Of a stretch of DNA of 55,062 nucleotides, positions 26,344-34,410 are shown piece after piece. A program made the position numbers and the translations under genes. Each line of letters begins with the position of its first letter. The first letter of the stretch is position 1. Source of the DNA: Caballeronia choica. Its GTDB lineage: Bacteria > Pseudomonadota > Gammaproteobacteria > Burkholderiales > Burkholderiaceae. The stretch spans positions 1 through 55,062 of the forward strand of contig NZ_FCON02000046.1 in the NCBI RefSeq assembly GCF_001544535.1. The letters are read 5' to 3'. The notes under the pieces are model-generated. The model saw nothing but the letters and a program-made list of their open reading frames with translations, did no database searches and was not told the DNA's origin.

Positions 26344-27114
26344 ATGAGCAAGCCACCGCTGGACAAGCGCGACTGGATCGCCGGCCTGGAGAAGGGACTG
26401 GCGATTCTTGAAGCATTCGACGACCAGCACGCCCGCATGACGCCGACGCAGGCTGCCGCGCGCACCGGCATGACGCGTACCGCCGCGCGGCGCTACTTGC
26501 TGACGCTTGAATATCTCGGCTACGTCCAGACCGACGGCAAGCTGTTCGGCCTGACGCCGCGCGTGTTGCGCGTCGGCTGGTCGTATTTCGACTCCGCGCG
26601 CCTGCCGCGCACGGTGCAGCCGTATCTGCAGCAACTGAGTGCGACGCTCAACGAGTCGGTTTATGTGAGCGTGCTCGACGAGTGGGAACTGGTGTTCATC
26701 GCACGCAACGGGACGTCGCGCGTGATGACGACGGGCTTCGTGCTTGGCGCGCGCGTGCCGGCGCCGCTGACGTCGCCGGGTGTCGTGCTGCTCGCGCACA
26801 AGCCCGACGACGACGCCGTGCGGCAATGGCTCGAAGCCACCGAGTTGAAGCCGTTCACGCCGCACACGCTGACCAACAAGCCGAAGCTGCACGAGAAGAT
26901 CCGTCAGGCGCGCGCGGATGGCTTCGCCGTGATCGAGCAACAGTTGCAGATCGGCGTGCGGGGCATCGCCGTGCCGATGAAGGACCGCCACGGTCAGGTC
27001 GTCGCGGCGCTCAGTACGAACATGGTGATTGGCAAGGAGTCTACGGAGGCGGCGCTTGCCCGCGTGTTGCATCCCTTGCAGGAGACGGCGCTTGCTATGC
27101 TGAATGTGGTTTAA
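26344..27114 (+). CDS. IclR-family regulator 2, Pca/Pob subfamily
   Basis: The 256-residue protein has the winged-helix region LEKGLAILEAFDDQHARMTP and QAAARTGMTRTAARRYLLTL EYLGYV typical of PcaR/PcaU/PobR, regulators of protocatechuate and related aromatic-acid catabolism. The effector domain has the IclR pattern GVRGIAVPMKDRHGQVVAAL. ATG 26344 is preferred over a TTG two codons earlier. The paired operators at 26289-26324 and 25238-25273 are its likely targets, giving a regulon of itself, SDH-like 2 and the transporter. Its stop lies one base before the repeat element. Confidence 0.85.
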   Translation: MSKPPLDKRDWIAGLEKGLAILEAFDDQHARMTPTQAAARTGMTRTAARRYLLTLEYLGYVQTDGKLFGLTPRVLRVGWSYFDSARLPRTVQPYLQQLSATLNESVYVSVLDEWELVFIARNGTSRVMTTGFVLGARVPAPLTSPGVVLLAHKPDDDAVRQWLEATELKPFTPHTLTNKPKLHEKIRQARADGFAVIEQQLQIGVRGIAVPMKDRHGQVVAALSTNMVIGKESTEAALARVLHPLQETALAMLNVV

Positions 27115-27115
27115 G

Positions 27116-27868
27116 GATCGCTGGCGCTTGGGGTGGGGTTGCGTCGTTTACACCGTTTGATGCGCTTGTGCTCCTATGGAACTTGTTTTGTTTTTGGTTT
27201 ATTTGCTCTGCCCCTGTCCGGGGCGGGACTCACTTTCTTTGCTGCTGCAAAGAAAGTAAGCAAAGAAAGCAGCTTTCCAACGCTAATCCTTGCCATGCGC
27301 CGCTAGCCCGTTCCCTCGGAGTGGTCCAACCGGGGGAGTGTCCTTAGCGAGGTTTCCCCGTTGTTGGCATGTAGAAGAGGTACGGGCATCGCACCGCAAT
27401 ACAGAGTGGACCAGCAGTCATACATCCGGCCTCGCGCTTCGCGCTCACCCGTCAGGCAAATACCAACACCCATCGCTATATCACCATCCTAGTTCGTGCT
27501 TGCTGCATGCTTCAATTCACCACCCCTAGCAGACCTGTCGTCGGGCACGCAGTGCCAGGACGGATGTATGACTGCTGATCCACTCCCTATCGCGGTGCGA
27601 CGTGCGCGCCTTGTCTACATGCCAACAACGATGAAACTCCGCTAACGACACTCCCCCGGTTGGACCACTCCGAGGGAGCGGGCTAGCGGCGCATGGCAAG
27701 GATTGGCGGTGGCAAGCTGCTTTCTTTGCTTACTTTCTTTGCAGCAGCAAAGAAAGTAAGTCCCGCCCCGGACAGGGGCAGAGCTAATAAACCAAAAACA
27801 AAGCAAGTTCCATAGAAGCGCAGAAACATCAAACGGCGTAAACCACCCCACCCCAAGCGCCAGCGATC
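27116..27868. repeat. Dispersed palindromic repeat, complete copy B
   Basis: Two inverted arms of about 300 bp (27116-27430 and 27560-27868) flank a centre of about 130 bp. Each outer end begins GATCGCTGGCGCTTGGGG. Each arm carries the GCCCC/GGGGC hairpin, the CTTTCTTTGC/GCAAAGAAAG hairpin and GGAGTGGTCCAACCGGGGGAG. The centre has its own small hairpins (CGCGCTTCGCG, GGCACGCAGTGCC) and is the reverse complement of the centre of the copy at 50717-51490. No transposase is present. The element sits exactly between convergent genes; the left neighbour stops at 27114 and the marR stop TGA uses its first two bases. Confidence 0.9.
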
Positions 27869-28310
27869 ACCTATCCACGATGCGGCTCAGGTTCGCGCGC
27901 ACGCGCCCCAGCATCGCGATCAACTGCTCGTGTTCTTGTTCGCTGAACCCGCTCAGCGCCTCTTCGGCGATCTCGTCCCCAACGCGCCGCGCCGCATTCA
28001 GCGCCTTTTGCGCCTTCGCCGTCATGCGCACCTGCCGCTCGCGGCGGTCATCGGGATTCGGCAGCCGTTCGATCCAGCCGCCCTCCTCCATGCGGTCGAG
28101 CAACCGCCCCGCCGAGATCGGCGCGACCTCCATCAGATCGGCAAGCCGCGCCTGGTTCATCTCGCCGTAATGCGACAGGTACGCGAGCGCGCGACATTGC
28201 GCGCGCGTGAGATCGAGCGACGATTTCGCGAGATCGTCGAACCGCTTGCCGCACAGACGGCCGACATCGGAGACGAGAAAGCCGAAGCGCTTGTCGAGTT
28301 GTGTTTGCAT
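27867..28310 (-). CDS. MarR-family transcriptional regulator
   Basis: The 147-residue protein starts MQTQLDKRFGFLVSDVGRL and has the MarR winged helix (RALAYLSHYGEMNQARLADL, EVAPISAGRLLDRMEEGGWI ERLPNPDDRRERQVRMT). The chosen start gives the usual family length; the frame to 28367 would include the operator. It is divergent from a DHA2 efflux gene with a perfect 20 bp palindrome between them, a layout typical of a repressor of a drug pump. Its stop codon is formed at the boundary of the repeat element. Confidence 0.88.
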   Translation of the reverse strand: MQTQLDKRFGFLVSDVGRLCGKRFDDLAKSSLDLTRAQCRALAYLSHYGEMNQARLADLMEVAPISAGRLLDRMEEGGWIERLPNPDDRRERQVRMTAKAQKALNAARRVGDEIAEEALSGFSEQEHEQLIAMLGRVRANLSRIVDR

Positions 28311-28356
28311 CTTTGGATTATATGAAGTCCGTGTGGCGTGCGCACATACGCGGCCT

Positions 28357-28376
28357 ATAATAAGCATGCTTATTAT
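28357..28376. promoter_or_regulatory. Perfect 20 bp palindrome, probable MarR operator
   Basis: ATAATAAGCATGCTTATTAT is a perfect palindrome midway between the divergent marR and efflux genes. It overlaps TATAAT (28356-28361), a possible -10 box for the efflux gene, so binding would block transcription. Confidence 0.85.
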
Positions 28377-28396
28377 TTTTACACGACTCCTTTCAG

Positions 28397-29935
28397 ATGG
28401 CTTCCGATTCCATTCCGGCGAGCACGGCGGCGCCGCTCAACCGGCCCATGCTCACGCTCTCGATCATGCTCGCGACGCTGATCCAGACGCTCGACAGCAC
28501 CATCGCCAACGTCGCGCTGCCGCATATGCAAGGCACGTTGTCGGCGTCGCAGGACGAGATCACCTGGGTGCTGACGTCCTACATCGTCGCGGCCGCCATC
28601 GCCACGCCGCTCACCGGCTGGCTCTCCGAGCGCCTGAGCGTGAAGCGCCTGCTCGTGATATCGATTGCGGGCTTCACGGTCGCATCGGCGTTCTGCGGGT
28701 TGTCCGAGACGTTGACCCAGATCGTCGGGTCGCGGCTCTTGCAGGGCGTCTTCGGGGCGTCGCTCGTGCCGCTGTCGCAATCGATCCTGCTCGACATCAA
28801 TCCGCGCGAAAAGCAAGGCCAGGCGATGGCGGTCTGGGGCATGGGCGTGATGGTCGGCCCGATTCTCGGGCCAACGCTCGGCGGCTGGCTCACCGACAGC
28901 TACAACTGGCGCTGGGTGTTCTTCATCAACGTGCCGATCGGCGCGTTCGCGCTCTTCGGCGTGTTGACCTTCCTGCCCGCGAAGGAGCCGAAGCACGGCG
29001 TGAAGTTCGACGCGTTCGGCTTCGCCACGCTGAGTCTCGCGATCGGCGCGTTCCAGGCGATGCTCGATCGCGGCGAACAGCTCGACTGGTTCGGCTCGCT
29101 CGAAATCCGCATCGAGGCGCTGCTCGCCGCGCTCAGCTTCGCGTTCTTCCTCGCGCATACCGCAACCGCGGGCGCGAAGTCGTTCTTTCGCTACGAGTTG
29201 CTGAAGGACCGCAACTTCGCCACCGGCGTGTGCTTCATTTTCGTGATCGGCGCCGTGATGTATGCGACGCGCGCGCTCCTGCCGCCGATGTTGCAGAACC
29301 TGATGAACTACCCCGTCGCGACGACCGGGCTCGTCACCGCGCCAAGCGGCGCGGGCACGATGATCGCGATGATGTGCGCGGGGCGCCTGCTGAAGCGCTT
29401 CGACGCGCGCCTCATGCTGCTGGTGGGCTTCCTGGTGTCCGCGTTCGCGCTCTGGCAGATGATGCATTACACGATCGTGCTTTCCGCCTCCGACATCGTG
29501 TGGCCCGGCGTGATCCAGGGCTTCGGCCTCGGGCTCGTGTTCGTGCCGCTCTCAGCGCTGACGTTCTCGACGCTCACACCCGAGTTGCGCGCGGACGGCA
29601 CGGCCACCTACAGCCTGATGCGCAATATCGGCAGCAGTATGGGCATCTCCATCGTGCAGACGCTGATGACGCGCAACACGCAGGTGGCGCACGCGGACCT
29701 CGCGGCCAACGTGAACGTCTTCAATCCGGCGATGCAGCCGATGCTCGCAAGCGGCTCGACCTACGACATGGCGATGCTCAACCAGTCGATCACGCAGCAG
29801 GCCGCGATGATCGCGTATCTGAACGACTTCAAGCTGATGTTCGTCGCGACGCTGCTCGTCATCCCGCTCGTGCTGCTGATTCGCCCGGCCCGCCAGACGC
29901 AGGATGAGTCGCTCGCCCACGCGGCGATGGATTGA
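28397..29935 (+). CDS. DHA2-family MFS drug efflux permease (EmrB/QacA type)
   Basis: The 512-residue protein has about 14 hydrophobic segments and DHA2 motifs: LIQTLDSTIANVALPHMQGT in helix 1, WVLTSYIVAAAIATPLTGWL, SRLLQGVFGASLVPLSQSIL and GPTLGGWLTDSYNWRWVFFI. It would export hydrophobic drugs by proton antiport. No EmrA-type membrane fusion partner is adjacent, so it either works alone or uses distant partners. The start at 28397 has no clear ribosome-binding site. Control by the divergent MarR is likely. Confidence 0.87.
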   Translation: MASDSIPASTAAPLNRPMLTLSIMLATLIQTLDSTIANVALPHMQGTLSASQDEITWVLTSYIVAAAIATPLTGWLSERLSVKRLLVISIAGFTVASAFCGLSETLTQIVGSRLLQGVFGASLVPLSQSILLDINPREKQGQAMAVWGMGVMVGPILGPTLGGWLTDSYNWRWVFFINVPIGAFALFGVLTFLPAKEPKHGVKFDAFGFATLSLAIGAFQAMLDRGEQLDWFGSLEIRIEALLAALSFAFFLAHTATAGAKSFFRYELLKDRNFATGVCFIFVIGAVMYATRALLPPMLQNLMNYPVATTGLVTAPSGAGTMIAMMCAGRLLKRFDARLMLLVGFLVSAFALWQMMHYTIVLSASDIVWPGVIQGFGLGLVFVPLSALTFSTLTPELRADGTATYSLMRNIGSSMGISIVQTLMTRNTQVAHADLAANVNVFNPAMQPMLASGSTYDMAMLNQSITQQAAMIAYLNDFKLMFVATLLVIPLVLLIRPARQTQDESLAHAAMD

Positions 29936-30011
29936 CGCGTGGCGTATGCTGTACCGGTAATCGGCACGCCTGCCGGGACTCGCGACCCACAATCGAATAC
30001 TGGTCACTTAC

Positions 30012-31013
30012 ATGGCCTTTAAATCAGTCATCCGGCGCATGGGCGCGAGCAGCGCCCTGGCGCTCCTCACGTTCGCCGTGCCGCTCGCTCACGCACACGC
30101 GGAAGTCGTGCTGGCCTTCGCCGATGGCGCGGTGACGGTGATTCGCGGTGCGTCGCTCTATCGGGCGAACGAGGGCACGCGGCTCGCCGGCGACGACATC
30201 ATCGAAACCGATGCCGGCAAGTCCGCGCAACTGGAAGACAGCGCCGGCACGCTCGTCGCGCTCGGGCCGCAAACGCGCGTGCTGCTCGGCGCTCCTACGA
30301 CGACACGCGGCGCTGCCGCGATGCCGTCGCGGATCTCGGTGTTGAGCGGCTGGCTGAAGGTCAGCCGCGCCGCCGGCACGGCGACGGCCGTTTCCATCGC
30401 GATGCCGGGACTGACCGTCGAGCCCGCGAACGGCACGCCGTGGTCGATCGTTGCAATGGCCGCGCCGCAACACGTCGCGATGTTCGCCGAAGCCGGCGAT
30501 GACACGCTGACCCTTTCCCCGCCCGTCGCGGGCCAGCCACCGCGAGCGACGCTCCACGCAGGCCAGTACGCCGAACGCGCGGCCGGCGCCCCGCTGCGCA
30601 TGCAGTCGCGCGTGTCGCCGGAATTCATCGCGGGGATGCCGGTGGGATTTCGCGACGCGCTTGTCGCGGTCTCCGGGCACCTCGCGAACCGGCACGACTT
30701 GCCGACAGCATTGCGTGCCGTCGATTACACGGACGTGTCGGACTGGCTCGCGAGCGACATAAGCGCGCGCGGCACGTTCATCAAGCGCTTTCGCCCGCGC
30801 CTGAAGTCCGCGGAATTTCGGGCCGGAGTCGATGCCCATCTGGACGTGCTGCCCGAATGGCGCCCGGTCCTGCATCCGCCGCCGCCGAAGCCGGCCACGC
30901 CGCCGCAAACCAGGCCCGTCACCCCGCCGGCGCCCACGCATCACGCCGCGCCCGATGCCGGCATACACTACCGCGACAAGCCGACGCCCGACGATCGCGA
31001 GAACGCCCATTGA
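30012..31013 (+). CDS. FecR-domain-like periplasmic protein
   Basis: The 333-residue protein has a signal peptide (ALALLTFAVPLAHAHA, cleavage near residue 30) and a FecR-like part (GAVTVIRGASLYRANEGTRL, GDDIIETDAGKSAQLEDSAG, RISVLSGWLKV). A middle region without a known domain follows, with a C-terminal proline-rich tail (HPPPPKPATPPQTRP). Without a sigma factor or TonB receptor nearby it is not classical FecR signalling. It may be an envelope scaffold or ligand-binding partner for the haem sensor and kinase that follow. No strong ribosome-binding site is seen at 30012. Confidence 0.68.
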   Translation: MAFKSVIRRMGASSALALLTFAVPLAHAHAEVVLAFADGAVTVIRGASLYRANEGTRLAGDDIIETDAGKSAQLEDSAGTLVALGPQTRVLLGAPTTTRGAAAMPSRISVLSGWLKVSRAAGTATAVSIAMPGLTVEPANGTPWSIVAMAAPQHVAMFAEAGDDTLTLSPPVAGQPPRATLHAGQYAERAAGAPLRMQSRVSPEFIAGMPVGFRDALVAVSGHLANRHDLPTALRAVDYTDVSDWLASDISARGTFIKRFRPRLKSAEFRAGVDAHLDVLPEWRPVLHPPPPKPATPPQTRPVTPPAPTHHAAPDAGIHYRDKPTPDDRENAH

Positions 31014-31071
31014 CGGGCGCACCGCCACCACGGAGCATGAACGGCCTGGACCGCCGCCTAGTGGAGCTGTC

Positions 31072-31950
31072 ATGAACCTGTCGCTGAGCGTGAAATTCAA
31101 CCTGGCGTTTCTCGCCGTCTTCGCGGCGGGTTTCGCCGCCACGGGTATCGTCGCCGACCGGGTGCTGCAGGCGAACGCCGTGCAGACCACCGTGCGCGAC
31201 GCGAGCCTGATGATCGAGGCCGCGACCGCCGTGCACAACTACACCTCCGAACAGGTGACGCCGCTGCTCGCGACGCAGATCAAGTACGCGTTCGTCCCGC
31301 AATCGATTCCGGCCTATTCGGCGATCGAGAGCCTGCTCGCGATACAGAAGAAATTTCCCGGCTTCTATTACAAGCACGCGATGCTCAATCCGACCAATCC
31401 GCGTGACCGCGCCACCGACTGGGAAAACGACGTGATCCGCCGCCTGCACGACCATCCCGAACTGTCGCAAGTGATCGGCGAGCGCGAGACGCCGGCGGGC
31501 CGCAGCCTCTACATCGCGCGCCCGACGCGCATCGATTCGGCCGCCTGCCTGGAGTGCCACAGCACGCCCGCCGCGGCGCCGCGCACCATGCTCGACAAGT
31601 ATGGCCCCGCGAACGGCTTCGACTGGCCGCTGCACGAGACGATTGGCGCGCAGGTCGTGTCGGTGCCGATGTCGTTGCCGCTCGAACAGGCGCGCAGCGT
31701 GTGGCGCACGTTCATGGCGTCGTTCGCGGCCGTGTTTGCCTGCGTGCTGGTCGCGTTGAACCTGATGGTGCATTTTCTCGTCACGCGACGGTTGCGCGCG
31801 CTCTCGCGCGCCGCGGACGAAGCGAGCCTCGGCAAGCTCGATACCGCGCAATTTCCGGTGCGCGGCGGCGACGAGATCGCGTCGCTTGCGGTATCGTTCA
31901 ATCGGATGAAAACGAGTCTCGTCGAAGCGATCAAGATGCTGGGCGCATGA
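31072..31950 (+). CDS. Membrane sensor: c-haem (Tll0287/DUF3365-like) domain plus HAMP
   Basis: The 292-residue protein has a transmembrane helix at about 8-30, a periplasmic domain with a single haem c attachment motif CLECH at residues 159-163, a second helix near 220-240 and a cytoplasmic HAMP-like end (RRLRALSRAADEASLGKLDT, DEIASLAVSFNRMKTSL). The family is the Tll0287/DUF3365 haem-sensor type. It has no catalytic output domain, so its signal must go to a partner; the Ser/Thr kinase gene 84 bases downstream is the obvious candidate. GTGGAGCTGTC precedes ATG 31072. Confidence 0.82.
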   Translation: MNLSLSVKFNLAFLAVFAAGFAATGIVADRVLQANAVQTTVRDASLMIEAATAVHNYTSEQVTPLLATQIKYAFVPQSIPAYSAIESLLAIQKKFPGFYYKHAMLNPTNPRDRATDWENDVIRRLHDHPELSQVIGERETPAGRSLYIARPTRIDSAACLECHSTPAAAPRTMLDKYGPANGFDWPLHETIGAQVVSVPMSLPLEQARSVWRTFMASFAAVFACVLVALNLMVHFLVTRRLRALSRAADEASLGKLDTAQFPVRGGDEIASLAVSFNRMKTSLVEAIKMLGA

Positions 31951-32034
31951 AGCGGCAGGCGCAGGGCGCCTGTGCCTGAAGACAAATTCGGGCGCTGACG
32001 CGCACCGCGACCCCGCCCGCAGCAGGGAATTCAG

Positions 32035-33474
32035 ATGACGCACGAAGCGATGCCATCGCAGATCGGCAAATACCGCATCGATCGCGTGCTTGGCACGGGC
32101 GCGATGGGCGTCGTCTATCTCGCCTTCGATCCGCACATCGAACGGCCCGTCGCGCTCAAGATGGTGCGCCGCGAACTGCTCGCGAGCGAAGCGGGCGAAA
32201 GCGGCGGTGAAGTGCTCCAGCGCTTTCGCAACGAGGCTCGCGCCGCCGGACGGCTTGCGCATCCGAACATCGTGACGGTCCACGATTTCGGCGAGGACAA
32301 AGGCACCGCCTACATCGTGATGGAATACGTGGCGGGAAGCGGCCTCGACGCGCTGCTGCCTGCGGGCCACACGCCGCCACTCGCGACCGCCTTCGACTGG
32401 CTCTCGCAATTGCTCGCCGCGCTCGCGTATGCGCATGAAGCCGGTGTGGTCCACCGCGACATCAAGCCGGCGAACCTGCTTGTCACCGCGCGCGGGCTGC
32501 TCAAGGTCGCGGATTTCGGCGTCGCGCGCATCGGGGCCTCGGCGACGTCGTTCGGCTCGATCGTCGGCACGCCGAGTTTCATGTCGCCCGAGCAATTCGC
32601 GGGCGATGCCGTCGATGCGCGCTCGGACCTGTTTTCCGCGGGCGTCGTGTTGTACCGGATGCTCACCGGGCGGCAGCCGTTCACCGGCTCGCAGGCCGTC
32701 GTCATGCAGCAGATCATGAACGCGACGCCCACGGCGCCGTCGGAGATCAATCGCTCGCTGTCGCCGGAGGTCGACGCGATGGTGTTCAGGGCGCTCGCCA
32801 AGCGTCCGGAGGAACGGTTTGCAACGGCCGCGCAATGGCTGACGGTTCTGCGAGCGCTCGCGATACGCGCGTCGAGCGCGACCGACGATGACGACGACCG
32901 CACCATCGTGGCGGGCGCCTCGCCATTCGCTGCGCCTGCATGGCAAGGGGGCGAGCCGGGTCACGAGAGGGAGGCGCAAACGTGGCCCCCGGGACTGCTC
33001 GAACGCATCGAGCGGCAACTCGCCGAGCACATCGGCCCGCTCGCGAGCTTGCTCGTGCGGCGCGCCGCCGCGCAGGCTGGCGACCTTCAAACGCTCGCCG
33101 GGCAATTGCTGCCGCGCCTTCCCAACGAGTCGGCCCGCCGCGAGTTCGAGCGGACCTTCGCGTTGCTCGAATCCGGCTCGACGGGCACTTCGATGCCCGG
33201 GTCGACCACTTCAGCAGGCGTCGTTGGCGCGTCGCTTGGAGCGCCTGCGAGCACGATCCCGGGCGGCTCAGCCGCAGGCCTGATCGACCAGACGAGCATC
33301 GACGCGGCCACGCTGAAACTCGCCGCCTATCTCGGCCCGATCGCGAAAGTCATCGCCGGTCGCGAAGCGAAGCGCGCCGCGAACCTCGAAGAATTCCACG
33401 AGCGGCTGGAAGCCAGCATCGCCGATTCCGCGCAGCGCGAACGCTTCAGGCGAGACCTGGAGTCGTCAAGGTAA
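32035..33474 (+). CDS. Hanks-type Ser/Thr protein kinase with duplicated C-terminal domain
   Basis: The 479-residue kinase has the glycine loop LGTGAMG at 19-25, Lys42, Glu67, HRDIKPAN from His140 and DFG at 160-162, followed by GTPSFMSPEQ. All catalytic residues are present. There is no transmembrane helix. After an acidic and Pro/Gly-rich linker come two copies of a ~45-residue helical unit: LAEHIGPLASLLVRRAA... (about 325-370) and LAAYLGPIAKVIAGREA... (about 430-475). I believe this unit is catalogued as DUF8082 but cannot verify that. It follows the haem sensor gene in the same direction and probably forms a signalling unit with it. Confidence 0.85.
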   Translation: MTHEAMPSQIGKYRIDRVLGTGAMGVVYLAFDPHIERPVALKMVRRELLASEAGESGGEVLQRFRNEARAAGRLAHPNIVTVHDFGEDKGTAYIVMEYVAGSGLDALLPAGHTPPLATAFDWLSQLLAALAYAHEAGVVHRDIKPANLLVTARGLLKVADFGVARIGASATSFGSIVGTPSFMSPEQFAGDAVDARSDLFSAGVVLYRMLTGRQPFTGSQAVVMQQIMNATPTAPSEINRSLSPEVDAMVFRALAKRPEERFATAAQWLTVLRALAIRASSATDDDDDRTIVAGASPFAAPAWQGGEPGHEREAQTWPPGLLERIERQLAEHIGPLASLLVRRAAAQAGDLQTLAGQLLPRLPNESARREFERTFALLESGSTGTSMPGSTTSAGVVGASLGAPASTIPGGSAAGLIDQTSIDAATLKLAAYLGPIAKVIAGREAKRAANLEEFHERLEASIADSAQRERFRRDLESSR

Positions 33475-33477
33475 CTG

Positions 33478-34071
33478 TCAGTTCGCAGCCGAAATCGCCT
33501 CGCCCGTCATGCCTCCGTCCAGCGCACGCTTGTACGCTCTCGCGACCTGAGCGGCGGGCACGCCATCGGCGGGATTCTTGCCCATCGACTGGAGCGTTTC
33601 GGCGACCCAGCCCGGGCTCACCACGTTCACGCGCAGCCTGTCTTTCAGTTCGAGCCCCGCCGACCTGACGAACGCCTCGACTCCCGCGTTCACGACGCTG
33701 ACGGCAGCGCTGCCGACCATCGGCGTTTGCGCGAGTATGCCGCTCGTGAGCGTCACCGATCCGCCTTCCGTGACCTTTCCCACCGCGCAGCGCACGAGAT
33801 TGACCTGTCCCATCAGCTTGTTTGCGAGACTGAATGCGAAATCGCCGTCGGCGAGCGATTCCAGCGGAGCGAACTTCGCCGTTCCCGCGACGCAGATAAC
33901 CGCATCGACCTTTCCCGCTGCGCTGTACATCGCCTCGATCGACGACTTGTCCGACAGATCGACGGCGATGTCCGCGCCCTTGCGGCTCGCCGAGATGACT
34001 TCATGCTCCGCGAGAAGGCCGGCGATCTCTTTGCCCAGCAACCCCGACGCACCAACGAGAAGTACACGCAT
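33478..34071 (-). CDS. Short-chain dehydrogenase-like protein lacking the YxxxK pair
   Basis: The 197-residue protein has an N-terminal Rossmann start (MRVLLVGASGLLGKEIAGLL), IAVDLSDKSSI and VICVAGTA, and TLTSGIL with the catalytic-serine position. Where SDR enzymes carry YxxxK, it reads AAVSVVNAGVEAFVRSAGLE. The usual tyrosine and lysine are absent, as in a known minor SDR subgroup. It may bind NAD(P) without classical dehydrogenase chemistry. GGAGGACC precedes ATG 34071. Its stop is three bases from the convergent kinase stop. Confidence 0.78.
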   Translation of the reverse strand: MRVLLVGASGLLGKEIAGLLAEHEVISASRKGADIAVDLSDKSSIEAMYSAAGKVDAVICVAGTAKFAPLESLADGDFAFSLANKLMGQVNLVRCAVGKVTEGGSVTLTSGILAQTPMVGSAAVSVVNAGVEAFVRSAGLELKDRLRVNVVSPGWVAETLQSMGKNPADGVPAAQVARAYKRALDGGMTGEAISAAN

Positions 34072-34410
34072 AGGTCCTCCTGGTTTCATTGCATGACGAA
34101 TGCCCGCCGGCTGCCGCCGAATGCGCAATGAGCGGGCGCGAAGAATACTGTACCGCTCCCCGCGCGCGGCTGCGCGGCGCGGACGCGTGCGCCGTGCGAT
34201 GAGCGGCCGTCAGGCCCAGACGTCAGGAGCCGTCCGGTCGCTCGCTTCGGCGCCCGTGTTGAGCACGGCACGCGGCTCGATCAACAGCAGCTTCGCCTCG
34301 CTCGCGGCGCAGGGCTTGGGTTCGACGCCTCTCGGCACGACGCGGTTTCATTGATCGTCCGATCCGGGGCACAATGGCGCGAACCCAACACCTCACGGAG
34401 ACGTCCCCAC
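34072..34410. other. Intergenic gap, nothing recognised
   Basis: This 339 bp divergent gap lies between the SDR-like gene and the FAH-family gene. Short open frames on both strands lack ribosome-binding sites and look like high-GC noise. It presumably holds promoters for both neighbours, but no clear -35/-10 pair stands out. Confidence 0.5.

Noticed and set aside
27116-27868. Insertion sequence or MITE with its own transposase
   Set aside because: No transposase frame is present; a mobilised non-autonomous origin is possible but no target duplication could be shown.
28207-29907. A 566-residue frame over the efflux gene
   Set aside because: Composition is Arg/Ala-rich and no start site fits; the 512-residue MFS protein in another frame is clearly real.
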